A DNA stretch of 64,000 nucleotides from an uncultured Altererythrobacter sp. Lineage in GTDB: Bacteria; Pseudomonadota; Alphaproteobacteria; Sphingomonadales; Sphingomonadaceae. Position 1 is the stretch's first letter. The number at the start of each line of letters is the position of its first letter. Below are positions 52,422 through 61,355 of this stretch, piece by piece. The notes below the pieces were generated by a model. The model searched no databases and was not told the DNA's origin. It saw only the letters and a program-made list of their open reading frames with translations. The translations under genes were made by a program, and so were the position numbers. The stretch lies in the NCBI GenBank assembly GCA_946886565.1, contig CAMPIX010000006.1, forward strand, positions 62,001-126,000, read 5' to 3'.

Positions 52422-52446
52422 AACGCACGGAAAGGGTGGCGGTTCA
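52422..52446 (-). promoter_or_regulatory. Candidate EcfG-type promoter for the 56-aa protein gene
   Basis: On the minus strand TGAAC (52446-52442), 16 bases, then CGTT (52425-52422). It differs from GGAAC-N16-CGTT by a single base. Confidence 0.5.
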
Positions 52447-52462
52447 TGAACTTACCGCGTGT

Positions 52463-54226
52463 TCAGGTCGCCTCGACTGTACTGGTGCGCAATTTGGGCT
52501 TGCGTTCCAGCGCACCGCCCTTCTGGATTGCCTCGCGGAATTCGTCGCGCTTCTCGTGGATCGAGGCGATCACCGGCCCCATCGCAACACCGATATCGGC
52601 GAGCACGGCTTCGGAAAGCTGGAGCGAACTTTCGAGCGTCTCGGGGACGGCGTGGCTCGCGCCTGCCCGATACAGCTCGGCCGCATGGATCGAATCGCGT
52701 GCGCGGGCGACGATCAACAGTTCGGGAAACTGCTTGCGCAGCTTGGCGACGAGCCGCTGGGCGAGCACCGGCTCGTCCATCGTCAGCACCACCGCGAGCG
52801 CGTTGTCGAGTCCGAGGCGGTGGAGCGCGTCGCGCCGCGAGGCGTCGGCGTAGATCGCGTAGTACCCCTCGCGCTTGGCGCGCGAAATCAGGTCGGCGTC
52901 CGAATCGAGCGCGATGTAGGGCTTGCCATGAACCTTGAGCATGTCGGCCACGAGCCGTCCGACGCGGCCCGCGCCGACGATGATCACGCGCGGGGCGTTC
53001 GAATGCTCGGGCGGCGCTTCGGGAACGCTCTCGACCCTGCGCGCGATCGCGCGACCGAGCTTGGCGAGGATCGGAGTGATCGTCAGCCCGATAGCAGTGA
53101 CGATCTGCCAGAATTGCGCGGTGCCGGGCTGGATCAGCAGCGCCGAGCTCGCTGCGGCGAGCACGATCAGCGTGGTCTCGGAAGGGCTCGCCATCAGCAC
53201 CCCGGTCTCGGCCGCGGTGCTGCGCCGCGCGCCCATCAACCGCAGCAACACGCCGGTGACGAGCGCCTTGAAGCACAGCACCAGCACCACGGCGAGTGCG
53301 ATCGGGCCGAGGTTGTCCCAGATCGTCGTGAGATCGATGCTCATACCCACGGTGATCAGGAACACGCCCAGCGCGAGGCCCTTGAACGGCTCCATGATCG
53401 ATTCGATCTCGCCGTGGTACTCGGTCTCGGCGATCAGCAGGCCCGCAATCAGCGCGCCGACGATCGGCGAGAGACCGACGACTGCCGTGGCGAGGCTCGC
53501 GCCGATCACCACCAGCATGCTGGCGGCGAGGAACAGCTCGGGGCTCTTGGTTCGTGCCGCCTGCGCGAACAGGCGCGGCAAGGCGATGCGGCCGACGACC
53601 AGCAGCGCGATCACCACCAGCCCTCCCTGCCATAGCGTGCTCACGAGGCCCTCCCAGCCTTCCGCCTGGGCATTGGGCGCCATAGCGCCGAGCATGAAGA
53701 TGATCGGGACGATCGCGATATCCTCGAACAGCAGCATCGACAGCGCGGCGCGTCCGACCGGAGTATGCGTACCCGAGATCGGCAGCACGATCGCGGTCGA
53801 CGACAGCGCCAGTGCAAGCCCGAGCCCGAGCGCGCCGGTCCAGTATTGCCCCATCATGGAGAGCGCGATGGCGATGCACGATCCTGCGATCAGGAGCTCG
53901 AGCGCGCCGAGCCCGAACACGAGTTTCCGCAATTGCCACAAGCGGTTGAACGAAAGCTCCAGGCCGATCGAGAACAGCAGCAGGATAATCCCGAACTCGG
54001 CGAAGGGCTCCAGCCCCTCGGGGTCGCTGATCGTCACATGACCGAGCCACGGATATTCATAGACCAGTTTGCCGAGCCCGAAGGGGCCGACCGCGATCCC
54101 GATCAGGATAAACCCGATCACCGGGGTGATGCGGAAGCGGGTGAAGACCGGAATCACGATGCCCGCCGCGCCGAGGATCACCAGTGCATCGGACAGTGCG
54201 GGCGTGGGTGCTATCTCTCCGGCCAT
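52463..54226 (-). CDS. CPA2-family cation:proton antiporter (KefB/RosB-like) with TrkA-N domain
   Basis: The 587-residue inner-membrane protein has about twelve hydrophobic helices (up to about residue 390) in the Na+/H+ exchanger fold, with FAEFGIILLLFSIGLELS, LALALSSTAIVLPI and LFEDIAIVPIIFML, then a cytosolic Rossmann RCK/TrkA-N domain starting PRVIIVGAGRVGRLVADML. This layout fits KefB/KefC-type potassium efflux, with ligand control through the Rossmann domain. GTG 54235 could be an earlier start, but ATG 54226 (MAGEIAP) was chosen. It is divergent from the flavin monooxygenase gene. Confidence 0.93.
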   Translation of the reverse strand: MAGEIAPTPALSDALVILGAAGIVIPVFTRFRITPVIGFILIGIAVGPFGLGKLVYEYPWLGHVTISDPEGLEPFAEFGIILLLFSIGLELSFNRLWQLRKLVFGLGALELLIAGSCIAIALSMMGQYWTGALGLGLALALSSTAIVLPISGTHTPVGRAALSMLLFEDIAIVPIIFMLGAMAPNAQAEGWEGLVSTLWQGGLVVIALLVVGRIALPRLFAQAARTKSPELFLAASMLVVIGASLATAVVGLSPIVGALIAGLLIAETEYHGEIESIMEPFKGLALGVFLITVGMSIDLTTIWDNLGPIALAVVLVLCFKALVTGVLLRLMGARRSTAAETGVLMASPSETTLIVLAAASSALLIQPGTAQFWQIVTAIGLTITPILAKLGRAIARRVESVPEAPPEHSNAPRVIIVGAGRVGRLVADMLKVHGKPYIALDSDADLISRAKREGYYAIYADASRRDALHRLGLDNALAVVLTMDEPVLAQRLVAKLRKQFPELLIVARARDSIHAAELYRAGASHAVPETLESSLQLSEAVLADIGVAMGPVIASIHEKRDEFREAIQKGGALERKPKLRTSTVEAT

Positions 54227-54264
54227 GGATTGCACCTAGCCAGCGCACGGCGCATTGTCACTGT

Positions 54265-55476
54265 ATGGAGATCGACAAAACGCGCGACGTCGCGATCGTC
54301 GGTGGCGGGCCGGCCGGCATGATGGCGGGCTTGCTGTTCGCCCGCGCTGGCCTGGGCGTGACGGTGCTGGAAAAACATATCGATTTCTTCCGCGATTTCC
54401 GAGGCGATACGGTCCATCCTTCGACGATGGAGATCCTCGACCAGCTGGGGATGCTGGGCCGTTTTCTCGAGCGGCCGCACGACCGGCTCGACCGCGCGGA
54501 GGTCCGCGTCGCGGGGCGCGACTATGCTATCGGCGATCTCTCGCACCTGCCCGTCGCGGCGCCGTTCATCGCGATGATGCCGCAATGGGAGTTCCTCGAT
54601 TTTCTGCGCGAAGAGGCGGAGGCCTATTCCGGCTTCGCCCTGCGAATGGAGGCGCGCGCCGAAGCGCTGATCGAGGATAGCGGCCGAATTGCGGGGGTGC
54701 GGCTTGCGGGCGGCGAGGAAGTGCGGGCGCGGCTGACAATCATGGCCGACGGACGCGGTTCGCTGGTCCGCACGCAGCGGATGCTGCCGCTCGAGACCGT
54801 CGGCGCACCGATGGACGTGCTCTGGTTCCATCTCGCCAAGATCGACAACCCCGGCGATGCGCTGCGCGGCTCGGTCGACACCGGGCGGATGATCGTGCTG
54901 ATCGACCGCAAGACGTACTGGCAGACGGCGTTCCTCGTGCCCAAGGGCGCGGCGGAACAGGTCAAGGCCAAGGGCATCGGCTGGGTGCGCGACGAGGTCG
55001 CCGCCGCCTTTCCCGACGTTCCCTTTCCCGCAGACGGCGAGCCCGACACCGTCGACGACCTCAAGCTGTTGTCGGTTGCGCTCGACCGTCTGACGCGCTG
55101 GCATCGGCCGGGCCTTCTGGCGATCGGCGATGCGGCCCACGCGATGAGCCCGATCGGCGGCATCGGGATCAATCTCGCGATTCAGGACGCCGTCGCCGCG
55201 GCGAATGAACTCGCAGGGCCGATGGCGAGGGGTGCCGGCCCAGATCCGCTGCTGTCCAGGGTTCAGGCGCGGCGCATGTTCCCCACACGTGTGATCCAGA
55301 CCGCGCAAAAGGCGGCGCAGGACAACATCATCGGGCGCGTGCTCGCCGGCGTTCCGATCATGCGGGCTCCGCTGATCGTGCGATTGCTCGACAGGTTTCC
55401 GCGGCTGCGGCGCATCCCGGGGCGCGCGATCGGTCTGGGGATTCGGCGCGAGCGAGTGCGCTCGCCTGTGGCCTGA
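54265..55476 (+). CDS. FAD-dependent monooxygenase
   Basis: The 403-residue protein is a class A flavoprotein monooxygenase. It shows the FAD dinucleotide fold VAIVGGGPAGMMAGLLFARAG near the start, a DG motif area (LTIMADGRGSLVR), and the second FAD motif IGDAAHAMSPIGGIGINLAI. RDFRGDTVHPSTMEILDQLG is typical of aromatic hydroxylases. The substrate is unknown. It starts at 54265 with a short gap to the divergent antiporter gene and ends 3 bp from the convergent GNAT-nitrilase gene. Confidence 0.9.
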   Translation: MEIDKTRDVAIVGGGPAGMMAGLLFARAGLGVTVLEKHIDFFRDFRGDTVHPSTMEILDQLGMLGRFLERPHDRLDRAEVRVAGRDYAIGDLSHLPVAAPFIAMMPQWEFLDFLREEAEAYSGFALRMEARAEALIEDSGRIAGVRLAGGEEVRARLTIMADGRGSLVRTQRMLPLETVGAPMDVLWFHLAKIDNPGDALRGSVDTGRMIVLIDRKTYWQTAFLVPKGAAEQVKAKGIGWVRDEVAAAFPDVPFPADGEPDTVDDLKLLSVALDRLTRWHRPGLLAIGDAAHAMSPIGGIGINLAIQDAVAAANELAGPMARGAGPDPLLSRVQARRMFPTRVIQTAQKAAQDNIIGRVLAGVPIMRAPLIVRLLDRFPRLRRIPGRAIGLGIRRERVRSPVA

Positions 55477-55479
55477 GAG

Positions 55480-57135
55480 TCAGCCGCCGCCGACCGTCTG
55501 GGGGCCCAGCGGTTCGCGGCGCGGCGGGGGTTTGCCCGGGTGCTTGCCGGCTTCGTCCCATTCGATCCGGTAGAGATCGAAACGGCGGTCGGCGAGGTTG
55601 CGCACGGTGCCTTCGGCGCGCGCCCACGACAAGTCCGCAAGATTGATGTCGCTGATCGTCAGCGTCTCGACGTTCTCGGTCGCCTCGGCCGCGATCCCGT
55701 CGCGCGCGAAGGGGAAGTCGCACGGTGTCAGGATGCAGCTCTGGGCGTACTGGATGTCCATGTTGCCGACATTGGGCAGGTTGCCGACGTTGCCGCTGAG
55801 CACCACGAAGCACTGGTTCTCGATCGCGCGCGCCTGCGCGCAATAGCGCACCCGCAGATAGCCCTGGCGGCTGTCGGTGCAGAAGGGCACGAAGATGATC
55901 CGCGCGCCCTCGTCGGCCAGGCGGCGCGAGAGTTCGGGGAACTCGCAGTCGTAGCAGATCTGCACCCCGATGGGGCCGACATCGGTCTGGATCACGTCGA
56001 TCTTGTCGCCGCCGCGGATGTTCCACCAGTAGCGCTCGTTGGGCGTGGGGTGGATCTTCTCCTGCTCGTGCACCGAGCCGTCGCGCAGGCAGACGTAGGC
56101 GACGTTATGGATGTCGCCGTCCTCCATGCGCGTGGGGTGCGATCCGGCGACGATGTTGATGTTGTAGCGCATCGCCATGTCGCTGAGGTCGGCCTTGAGC
56201 CGCGGGGTGTATTCGGAAAGCCGCTCGATCGCCTCGACCGGCGACAGCTCCTTTTCCTCGAAGCTCAGCAGCATCAGCGTGAACAGCTCGGGAAAGACGA
56301 TGAAGTCCGACTCGTAATCGCTTGCGACATCGACGAAATAGCGGATCGCCCGCATGAACTCGTCGTAGTCGGCGACGGCGCGCGCCTGGAGCTGGCAGGT
56401 CGCCACCCGCACCGCCTCGACCCCGCGCGGCAGGCGCTTCTTAACGGGCTGGTCGCGCTCCACGTAGGGGTTGCGCCAGACCATCATCACCGCGTTCGCC
56501 TCGGACTTCGCGTCTTCGGGCAGATAGTTGCGCATCACGCGCTCGGGCTCGAACCCGTTGGCGAGCTGGAAGCGCAGCACCGGATCGTGGAGCTTGCCGG
56601 CGACGACCTGCTGGAGATAGTCGTCGGGCCCGTCGACCTTGCGCTTGTTGCGCTTGTAATTGGGCATGCGCCCCGCGAAGACGATGCCGGTGAGATCGTT
56701 TTCCTCGGCCAGCGCGCGGCGCTCCTCGTAGAGCCGCCGGCCGATGCGCACTCCGCGCACCTTGGGATCGACGCACATCTCGTATCCGTAGAGCCAGTCG
56801 CCGGTCGGATCGTGGCGGCTGCCGAAGCCGTTGCCGGTGATCTCGTCCCAGTCGTGATCCTGAAATGCGAGCGTCTCGGCGATCTGCATCGTCGCGCAGT
56901 AGCCGACGACCTCCTCGTCGAGCAGCGCGACGAAGCAACCCTCGGGGAAGTTGTTGATCTGCCCGCGGATTTCGCCGTGGGTGTAAGCGGGCATATCGTC
57001 GTAGACGCGCCGCACCAGCGCGGCGATCCCGCGAATGTCCTTCGCCCGCGCGTTGCGGACCTCGAGCCGGCGCTTGCCGAACTTCTCGGACGCCTTGCGG
57101 CGCGCGGGTTGCCTGGTCTTCGGTGCTTTAGCCAC
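55480..57135 (-). CDS. Fused GNAT acetyltransferase / carbon-nitrogen hydrolase
   Basis: The 551-residue protein joins an N-terminal GNAT domain (about 20-215, with acetyl-CoA site text VRGVRIGRRLYEERRALAEE) to a C-terminal nitrilase-superfamily amidohydrolase (about 235-525). The catalytic triad is visible: Glu in FIVFPELFTLM, Lys in EQEKIHPTPNERYW, and Cys in GVQICYDCEFPELS. This fusion is known in many bacteria, without a settled substrate; a combined deacylation-acetylation on an amide is plausible. The N-terminal basic tail is non-conserved. It follows icd by 57 bp with a hairpin between. Confidence 0.92.
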   Translation of the reverse strand: MAKAPKTRQPARRKASEKFGKRRLEVRNARAKDIRGIAALVRRVYDDMPAYTHGEIRGQINNFPEGCFVALLDEEVVGYCATMQIAETLAFQDHDWDEITGNGFGSRHDPTGDWLYGYEMCVDPKVRGVRIGRRLYEERRALAEENDLTGIVFAGRMPNYKRNKRKVDGPDDYLQQVVAGKLHDPVLRFQLANGFEPERVMRNYLPEDAKSEANAVMMVWRNPYVERDQPVKKRLPRGVEAVRVATCQLQARAVADYDEFMRAIRYFVDVASDYESDFIVFPELFTLMLLSFEEKELSPVEAIERLSEYTPRLKADLSDMAMRYNINIVAGSHPTRMEDGDIHNVAYVCLRDGSVHEQEKIHPTPNERYWWNIRGGDKIDVIQTDVGPIGVQICYDCEFPELSRRLADEGARIIFVPFCTDSRQGYLRVRYCAQARAIENQCFVVLSGNVGNLPNVGNMDIQYAQSCILTPCDFPFARDGIAAEATENVETLTISDINLADLSWARAEGTVRNLADRRFDLYRIEWDEAGKHPGKPPPRREPLGPQTVGGG

Positions 57136-57146
57136 TGGTTATCGTG

Positions 57147-57182
57147 CCCCTTCCGTCAGTGAAGGTTCAATGACGGAAGGGG
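57147..57182. repeat. Hairpin element downstream of icd
   Basis: Perfect 12-bp arms (57147-57158 and 57171-57182) with a 12-base loop lie in the 56-bp gap between icd and the GNAT-nitrilase gene. It may be the icd terminator; no T-run follows. Confidence 0.65.
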
Positions 57183-57191
57183 AAAGAGGTT

Positions 57192-58412
57192 TCACTTCCA
57201 GTTGGCCATCTCGGTTTCGAGGTTGGTCACGATCGCTTCGAAGAACTGCTCGGTGGTGAGCCAGTTCTGGTCGGGACCGATCAGCAGCGCGAGGTCCTTG
57301 GTCATCTGGCCACGCTCGACGGTCTGGATGCAGACGCGCTCGAGCGTTTCGGCGAAGCGCACCACGTCGGGCGTGTCGTCGAACTTGCCGCGGTACATGA
57401 GGCCGCGGGTCCAGGCGAAGATGCTCGCGATCGGGTTGGTGCTGGTCGCCTTGCCCTGCTGGTGCTGGCGATAGTGGCGGGTGACGGTACCGTGCGCCGC
57501 CTCGGCCTCGACGGTCTTGCCATCCGGCGTCATCAGCACCGATGTCATCAGCCCGAGCGAGCCGAAGCCCTGCGCCACGGTGTCCGACTGGACGTCGCCG
57601 TCGTAGTTCTTGCACGCCCACACGAACTTGCCGCTCCACTTGAGCGCGGCGGCGACCATGTCGTCGATCAAGCGGTGCTCGTACGTGATATTAGCCTTGG
57701 CGAACTTGTCCTTGAATTCGTTATCGACCACTTCCTGGAACAGGTCCTTGAAGCGGCCGTCGTACTTCTTGAGAATGGTGTTCTTGGTCGACAGGTAGAC
57801 CGGCCAGCCGCGGTCGAGGCCGTAGTTCATGCTCGCGCGGGCGAAGTCGCGGATCGAATCGTCGAGGTTGTACATCGCCATCGCGACGCCGCTGGACTGG
57901 AATTCGAACACGTCGATGTCGATGTTCTCGCCGTCCGCGCCCTCGAACACGAGGCGCAGTTTGCCCGCACCCGGGATTAGGGTGTCCTTGGCGCGGTACT
58001 GGTCGCCGAAGGCGTGGCGGCCGACCACGATCGGGTCGGTCCAGCCCGGCACGAGCCGCGGCACGTTGTCGATCACGATCGGCTCGCGGAACACCACGCC
58101 GCCCAGGATGTTGCGGATCGTGCCGTTGGGGCTGACCCACATCTTCTTGAGGCCGAATTCTTCGACACGCGCTTCGTCGGGCGTGATCGTGGCGCACTTC
58201 ACACCGACGCCGTGCTGTTTGATCGCGTTCGCGGCATCGACCGTGATCTGGTCGTCGGTCTCGTCGCGCTTCTCGATCGACAGGTCGTAGTATTTCAGGT
58301 CGACGTCGAGGTAGGGGAGGATCAGCCGCTCGCGGATCCATTCCCAGATGATGCGCGTCATTTCGTCGCCGTCGAGTTCGACGATGGGGTTCTTGACCTG
58401 AATTTTCTGCAT
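57192..58412 (-). CDS. icd: NADP-dependent isocitrate dehydrogenase
   Basis: Icd converts isocitrate to 2-oxoglutarate in the TCA cycle. The 406-residue protein belongs to the eukaryote-like homodimeric branch common in Alphaproteobacteria: [20 protein letters not shown] at the start, [39 protein letters not shown] and the NADP-site [17 protein letters not shown]. It is a single gene between the tRNA-Val region and the GNAT-nitrilase gene. Confidence 0.97.
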   Translation of the reverse strand: MQKIQVKNPIVELDGDEMTRIIWEWIRERLILPYLDVDLKYYDLSIEKRDETDDQITVDAANAIKQHGVGVKCATITPDEARVEEFGLKKMWVSPNGTIRNILGGVVFREPIVIDNVPRLVPGWTDPIVVGRHAFGDQYRAKDTLIPGAGKLRLVFEGADGENIDIDVFEFQSSGVAMAMYNLDDSIRDFARASMNYGLDRGWPVYLSTKNTILKKYDGRFKDLFQEVVDNEFKDKFAKANITYEHRLIDDMVAAALKWSGKFVWACKNYDGDVQSDTVAQGFGSLGLMTSVLMTPDGKTVEAEAAHGTVTRHYRQHQQGKATSTNPIASIFAWTRGLMYRGKFDDTPDVVRFAETLERVCIQTVERGQMTKDLALLIGPDQNWLTTEQFFEAIVTNLETEMANWK

Positions 58413-58492
58413 GTCTGCCCTGTCTGTCTGGAGAGGTTTGCGCGGGCTTTAGCAGAGGGTGGCAAGGGTGCAAGGGAGGCAGCCCGAAACGA

Positions 58493-58520
58493 AAAAGGCC
58501 CGCCCTTCGGCGGGCCTTTT
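58493..58520. terminator. GC-rich hairpin with A/T flanks upstream of icd
   Basis: A perfect 12-bp stem (58493-58504 and 58509-58520) with a CTTC loop is flanked by A and T runs and can terminate in both directions. A second palindrome (a 7-bp arm pair at 58529-58547) lies beside it. It insulates icd from the tRNA unit. Confidence 0.78.
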
Positions 58521-58562
58521 CGTTCCGGTCCCGGGTCAAGCCCGGGATAACGGCTGATGAAG

Positions 58563-58587
58563 AAAAGGCGCCGCTTTCGCGACGCCT
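58563..58587 (-). terminator. Terminator after tRNA-Val
   Basis: On the minus strand a 9-bp stem (one G-T pair) with a GAAA loop ends in TTTT-C, 20 bases after the tRNA 3' end. Confidence 0.78.
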
Positions 58588-58606
58588 CTTGATCTTCCTG
58601 CTTCGA

Positions 58607-58681
58607 TGGTGGGCGTACCAAGGATTGAACTTGGGACCCCTACGATGTCAACATAGTGCTCTACCACTGAGCTATACGCCC
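58607..58681 (-). tRNA. tRNA-Val (anticodon GAC)
   Basis: The 75-nt gene has a complete cloverleaf with the acceptor GGGCGTA paired to TACGCCC, anticodon stem CTATG/CGTAG around loop TTGACAT, T-loop with TTCAATC, and encoded CCA at the 3' end (58609-58607 on the minus strand). The anticodon GAC reads GUC/GUU. Confidence 0.96.
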
Positions 58682-58765
58682 GAGCCATCGGCAGCGCCGC
58701 TCCAAGCGGCAGGCGCGCCCTTTAGCGAGAGGCCGGGCGGCGCGCAAGTATCGTTTGCGAAGGCG

Positions 58766-59155
58766 TCAGACCATCGCCCTCAGGCGGTCCTCGAACACGC
58801 GTTCGACCTCGAGCACGAGGTCGCGCAAGTGGAACGGTTTGGACAGCACCTTGGCCTGTGGCTGCTCGCGGCTTGCCTTCAGCGTCACTGCCGCGAACCC
58901 GGTGATGAACATCACCTTGGTCCGCGGGCTGACCTCGTTGCAGCGCTGTGCCAGTTCGATCCCGTCCATCTCGGGCATTACGATGTCCGACAGGAGGAGG
59001 TCGAAATGCTCCGATTCGAGCAGGGGAACGGCCTCGGTGCCCCGATCGACCGCGACCACTTCGTAGCCCGCGTTTTCGAGCGCCCGCGCGAGATAGCCGC
59101 GCATCGCCTCCTCGTCTTCGGCGAGGAGGACCCTGAGACCATTGGTGTTCGTCAT
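58766..59155 (-). CDS. cpdR: Single-domain response regulator CpdR
   Basis: The 129-residue receiver has the acidic pair in LAEDEEAMRG, phospho-Asp57 in LLLSDIVMPEMDG, Thr in VMFITGFAA and Lys in KVLSKPFHLRD; there is no output domain. CpdR is dephosphorylated through the CckA-ChpT relay in Caulobacter and then directs ClpXP to degrade CtrA. The gene lies next to an N-formylglutamate amidohydrolase gene, the usual context. The start at 59155 was chosen because the frame upstream lacks receiver sequence. Confidence 0.9.
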   Translation of the reverse strand: MTNTNGLRVLLAEDEEAMRGYLARALENAGYEVVAVDRGTEAVPLLESEHFDLLLSDIVMPEMDGIELAQRCNEVSPRTKVMFITGFAAVTLKASREQPQAKVLSKPFHLRDLVLEVERVFEDRLRAMV

Positions 59156-59263
59156 GACCTCGCCATAGCCCGGCCGGCTTAAGAAATCTTTCGCCTTGTC
59201 GATGCTGACCTGCTTTGACACACCATGGTCAACAGTCCAGCAAGGATGGCGATGGAGGAGGGC

Positions 59264-60199
59264 ATGGCCATATCCGAGGACGACACGCCGCGGCCGCGCG
59301 ATGCGATGTCCGGCGATCCCGGTGCGCCCTTTTCGCTGCATGTGCCGGCCGATACTCCGATCCCGGTGCTGATCGCCGCGCCGCATGCGGGAAGGGACTA
59401 TCCGGCGGCGGTGCTCGATTCGATGCGCGACCCGGAATACAGCGCGCTCCGGCTCGAGGATCGTTACATCGATCTGCTCGCACGCGACGTTGCCGAAGCG
59501 ACCGGGGCCGCGCTGCTGGTGGCCCACGCCCCGCGCGCGATGCTCGATCTCAATCGCGCCTGCGACGACATGGACTGGTCGATGGTGGCCGGCGGTGCGC
59601 CGAAAAAGGTCCGCCATTCGATGCTCAACCGGCGATCGCGCAGCGGGCTCGGCCTCGTTCCGCGCCGGCTGGGCGGGCTGGGTGAACTGTGGAAGGGACC
59701 GATCACGCGCGATGAGCTCGAGGCGCGGATCGAGAGCGTTCACAAGCCCTACCATGCGGCGCTCGGCCGCGCGCTCGACGGTTTGCGCGACCGCTGGGGC
59801 GCCGCGCTGCTGATCGACCTCCACTCGATGCCGCCGCTCCGGCCGAGGTTTCCCGGCGACCGCCCGGCGGAGTTCGTGATCGGCGACCGCTTCGGCGCTT
59901 CCTGCGATCCGGCGCTGTCGGCGCAGAGCTTTGCCTATCTCGCCCGGCATGAACGCCGCGCAGCGCACAACCGGCCGTACGCGGGCGGATATATCCTCGA
60001 CCGCCACGCCGCGCCCGCGCGCAGTATTCATGCGATCCAGATGGAGGTTTGCCGCGCAACCTATCTCGATACCCGTCTGGCGGAGCCTTCGGCGCGTATG
60101 CCGGCGATAGCGCGGTTGCTCACCGGCCTCGTGCGCGAGCTCGGCGACGTCGTCGCCACGCTCGGGCGCGGGGGCACGCTTCCGCTGGCGGCGGAATGA
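59264..60199 (+). CDS. N-formylglutamate amidohydrolase
   Basis: The 311-residue protein belongs to the HutG-type FGase family (PF05013) of zinc hydrolases: IAAPHAGRDYPAAVL, LEDRYIDLLARDVAE, LIDLHSMPPL, and FVIGDRFGASCDP. The family acts on N-formylglutamate in histidine degradation, but relatives next to cpdR may have another acyl substrate since no hut genes are seen here. The start at 59264 follows GGAGGAGG; an upstream ATG at 59225 is possible. It is divergent from cpdR. Confidence 0.88.
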   Translation: MAISEDDTPRPRDAMSGDPGAPFSLHVPADTPIPVLIAAPHAGRDYPAAVLDSMRDPEYSALRLEDRYIDLLARDVAEATGAALLVAHAPRAMLDLNRACDDMDWSMVAGGAPKKVRHSMLNRRSRSGLGLVPRRLGGLGELWKGPITRDELEARIESVHKPYHAALGRALDGLRDRWGAALLIDLHSMPPLRPRFPGDRPAEFVIGDRFGASCDPALSAQSFAYLARHERRAAHNRPYAGGYILDRHAAPARSIHAIQMEVCRATYLDTRLAEPSARMPAIARLLTGLVRELGDVVATLGRGGTLPLAAE

Positions 60200-60204
60200 A
60201 AAAA

Positions 60205-60231
60205 CCACCTCGTGCAAGATGCACGAGGTGG
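60205..60231 (-). terminator. Terminator between the amidohydrolase and SapC genes
   Basis: A perfect 11-bp stem (60205-60215 and 60221-60231) has a 5-base loop. On the minus strand it ends in TTTTTT, so it terminates the SapC transcript most strongly and can block reading from both sides. Confidence 0.85.
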
Positions 60232-60375
60232 CCAAGGTTCAGGGAGGAGGTGCACCGCAGTGCACCAGTCGGAGCAGGCCATGAGGGGAACGCCGCTCCG
60301 ACACAGCCAAAATAGGTTGCGGGCAGGGACGTTTCAAGCCCTGGCCGTCGTCAGGAACTCTCGGCCCACCGCGCG

Positions 60376-61170
60376 TTAGTTGGCAGTCACGCCCGCGGGC
60401 GCCGCCGCGAGCTTGGGGCCCTTGCCTTGCTGCTGCTGGCGCGCGAAAATCGAGCGCATCAGGTCCAGCGAGAACACGTGGCTGTAGATGAGGGACATCA
60501 TCCCGTTCTGATTCCAACCGCGCAGAACATCCCCTCGTACCTCGCGGAGCTTTTCCTGATTCACCATCTGGAAGCCGCGATAGATATAAGGGGCATCGGG
60601 GTTGTCCTGCGTCGAGATGGCAATCTCGCCGTCCATCAGCAGCTCGTGCTTCTTGAGCTCGTCGATGAACGCCTTGGTCCGCTGCCCGGCTTCTTCGAAA
60701 TGCCGGCAAAACTCGAGCGCACGCTGGGTCGCGGGGGCCGGCTTGCCTTCTTCGTCGAACAGCGCTTCGCCTCCCTCGAACTCGCCCACCGCCTCGGCAG
60801 TCGGATCGAAGCAGAGCGAGAGCTCGTCCGAATTCGGCTGGAGCTTGGCGAGCATGAAGGGGTAGCGCCGGATATAGGCCGGCAGGTATACCGGATCGTT
60901 CACCTTGCCCTCGTCGTCGACGAAGGTGTTGATCCCCTCGTTCAGGGCCATCAGCGCCAGCGGCAAAGGGTTCTCGCCCGAAGAGAACACGATCGGATAG
61001 TCGCGCTGCGCCTGGACGAACTCGTCGACCGTCAACGGGATCGCGTGCTGGCCGATCAGCCACTTCGCGGAATCGATCCCCTTGCTGTGCCACTTCGCGT
61101 GATCGCGGCTGTTGAGCGGCATGAGGTCGTTGTAGAACAGGGGCAGGTTGGGCTGCGGCGCGCTGGCCAT
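60376..61170 (-). CDS. SapC-family protein
   Basis: The 264-residue protein matches the SapC family (PF07277) with FYNDLMPLNSRDHAKW, VFSSGENPLPLALMALNEG, LPAYIRRYPFML, and LCFDPTAEAVGEFEGGEALF. The family takes its name from a Campylobacter surface-layer-linked protein; the biochemical role is not known. It often accompanies TonB receptors and tryptophan-halogenase-like genes in Sphingomonadales, which are not present here. No signal peptide is seen. It is monocistronic with a terminator downstream. Confidence 0.87.
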   Translation of the reverse strand: MASAPQPNLPLFYNDLMPLNSRDHAKWHSKGIDSAKWLIGQHAIPLTVDEFVQAQRDYPIVFSSGENPLPLALMALNEGINTFVDDEGKVNDPVYLPAYIRRYPFMLAKLQPNSDELSLCFDPTAEAVGEFEGGEALFDEEGKPAPATQRALEFCRHFEEAGQRTKAFIDELKKHELLMDGEIAISTQDNPDAPYIYRGFQMVNQEKLREVRGDVLRGWNQNGMMSLIYSHVFSLDLMRSIFARQQQQGKGPKLAAAPAGVTAN

Positions 61171-61355
61171 GGAGTCTCTCCGGATCGTTCAGAAATGTCG
61201 GTTCGGCAGGGCCGGACCCCGCGCGTGAAGCGCGCGCTTTAGGGCCCAGACCCATGATTGGCAATGACGACCGCTCCGCGGCTGGTGGATTTTACGCCAG
61301 GGCAACATCCTTGGGCGGATACGATGCTTCGGCATCGCTCCCGTCTCGCTTTTCG

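Noticed and set aside
61171..61355. A gene between the SapC and GlcD-type genes
   Set aside because: The frames there are short and antisense to the flavoprotein; only small hairpins are seen.
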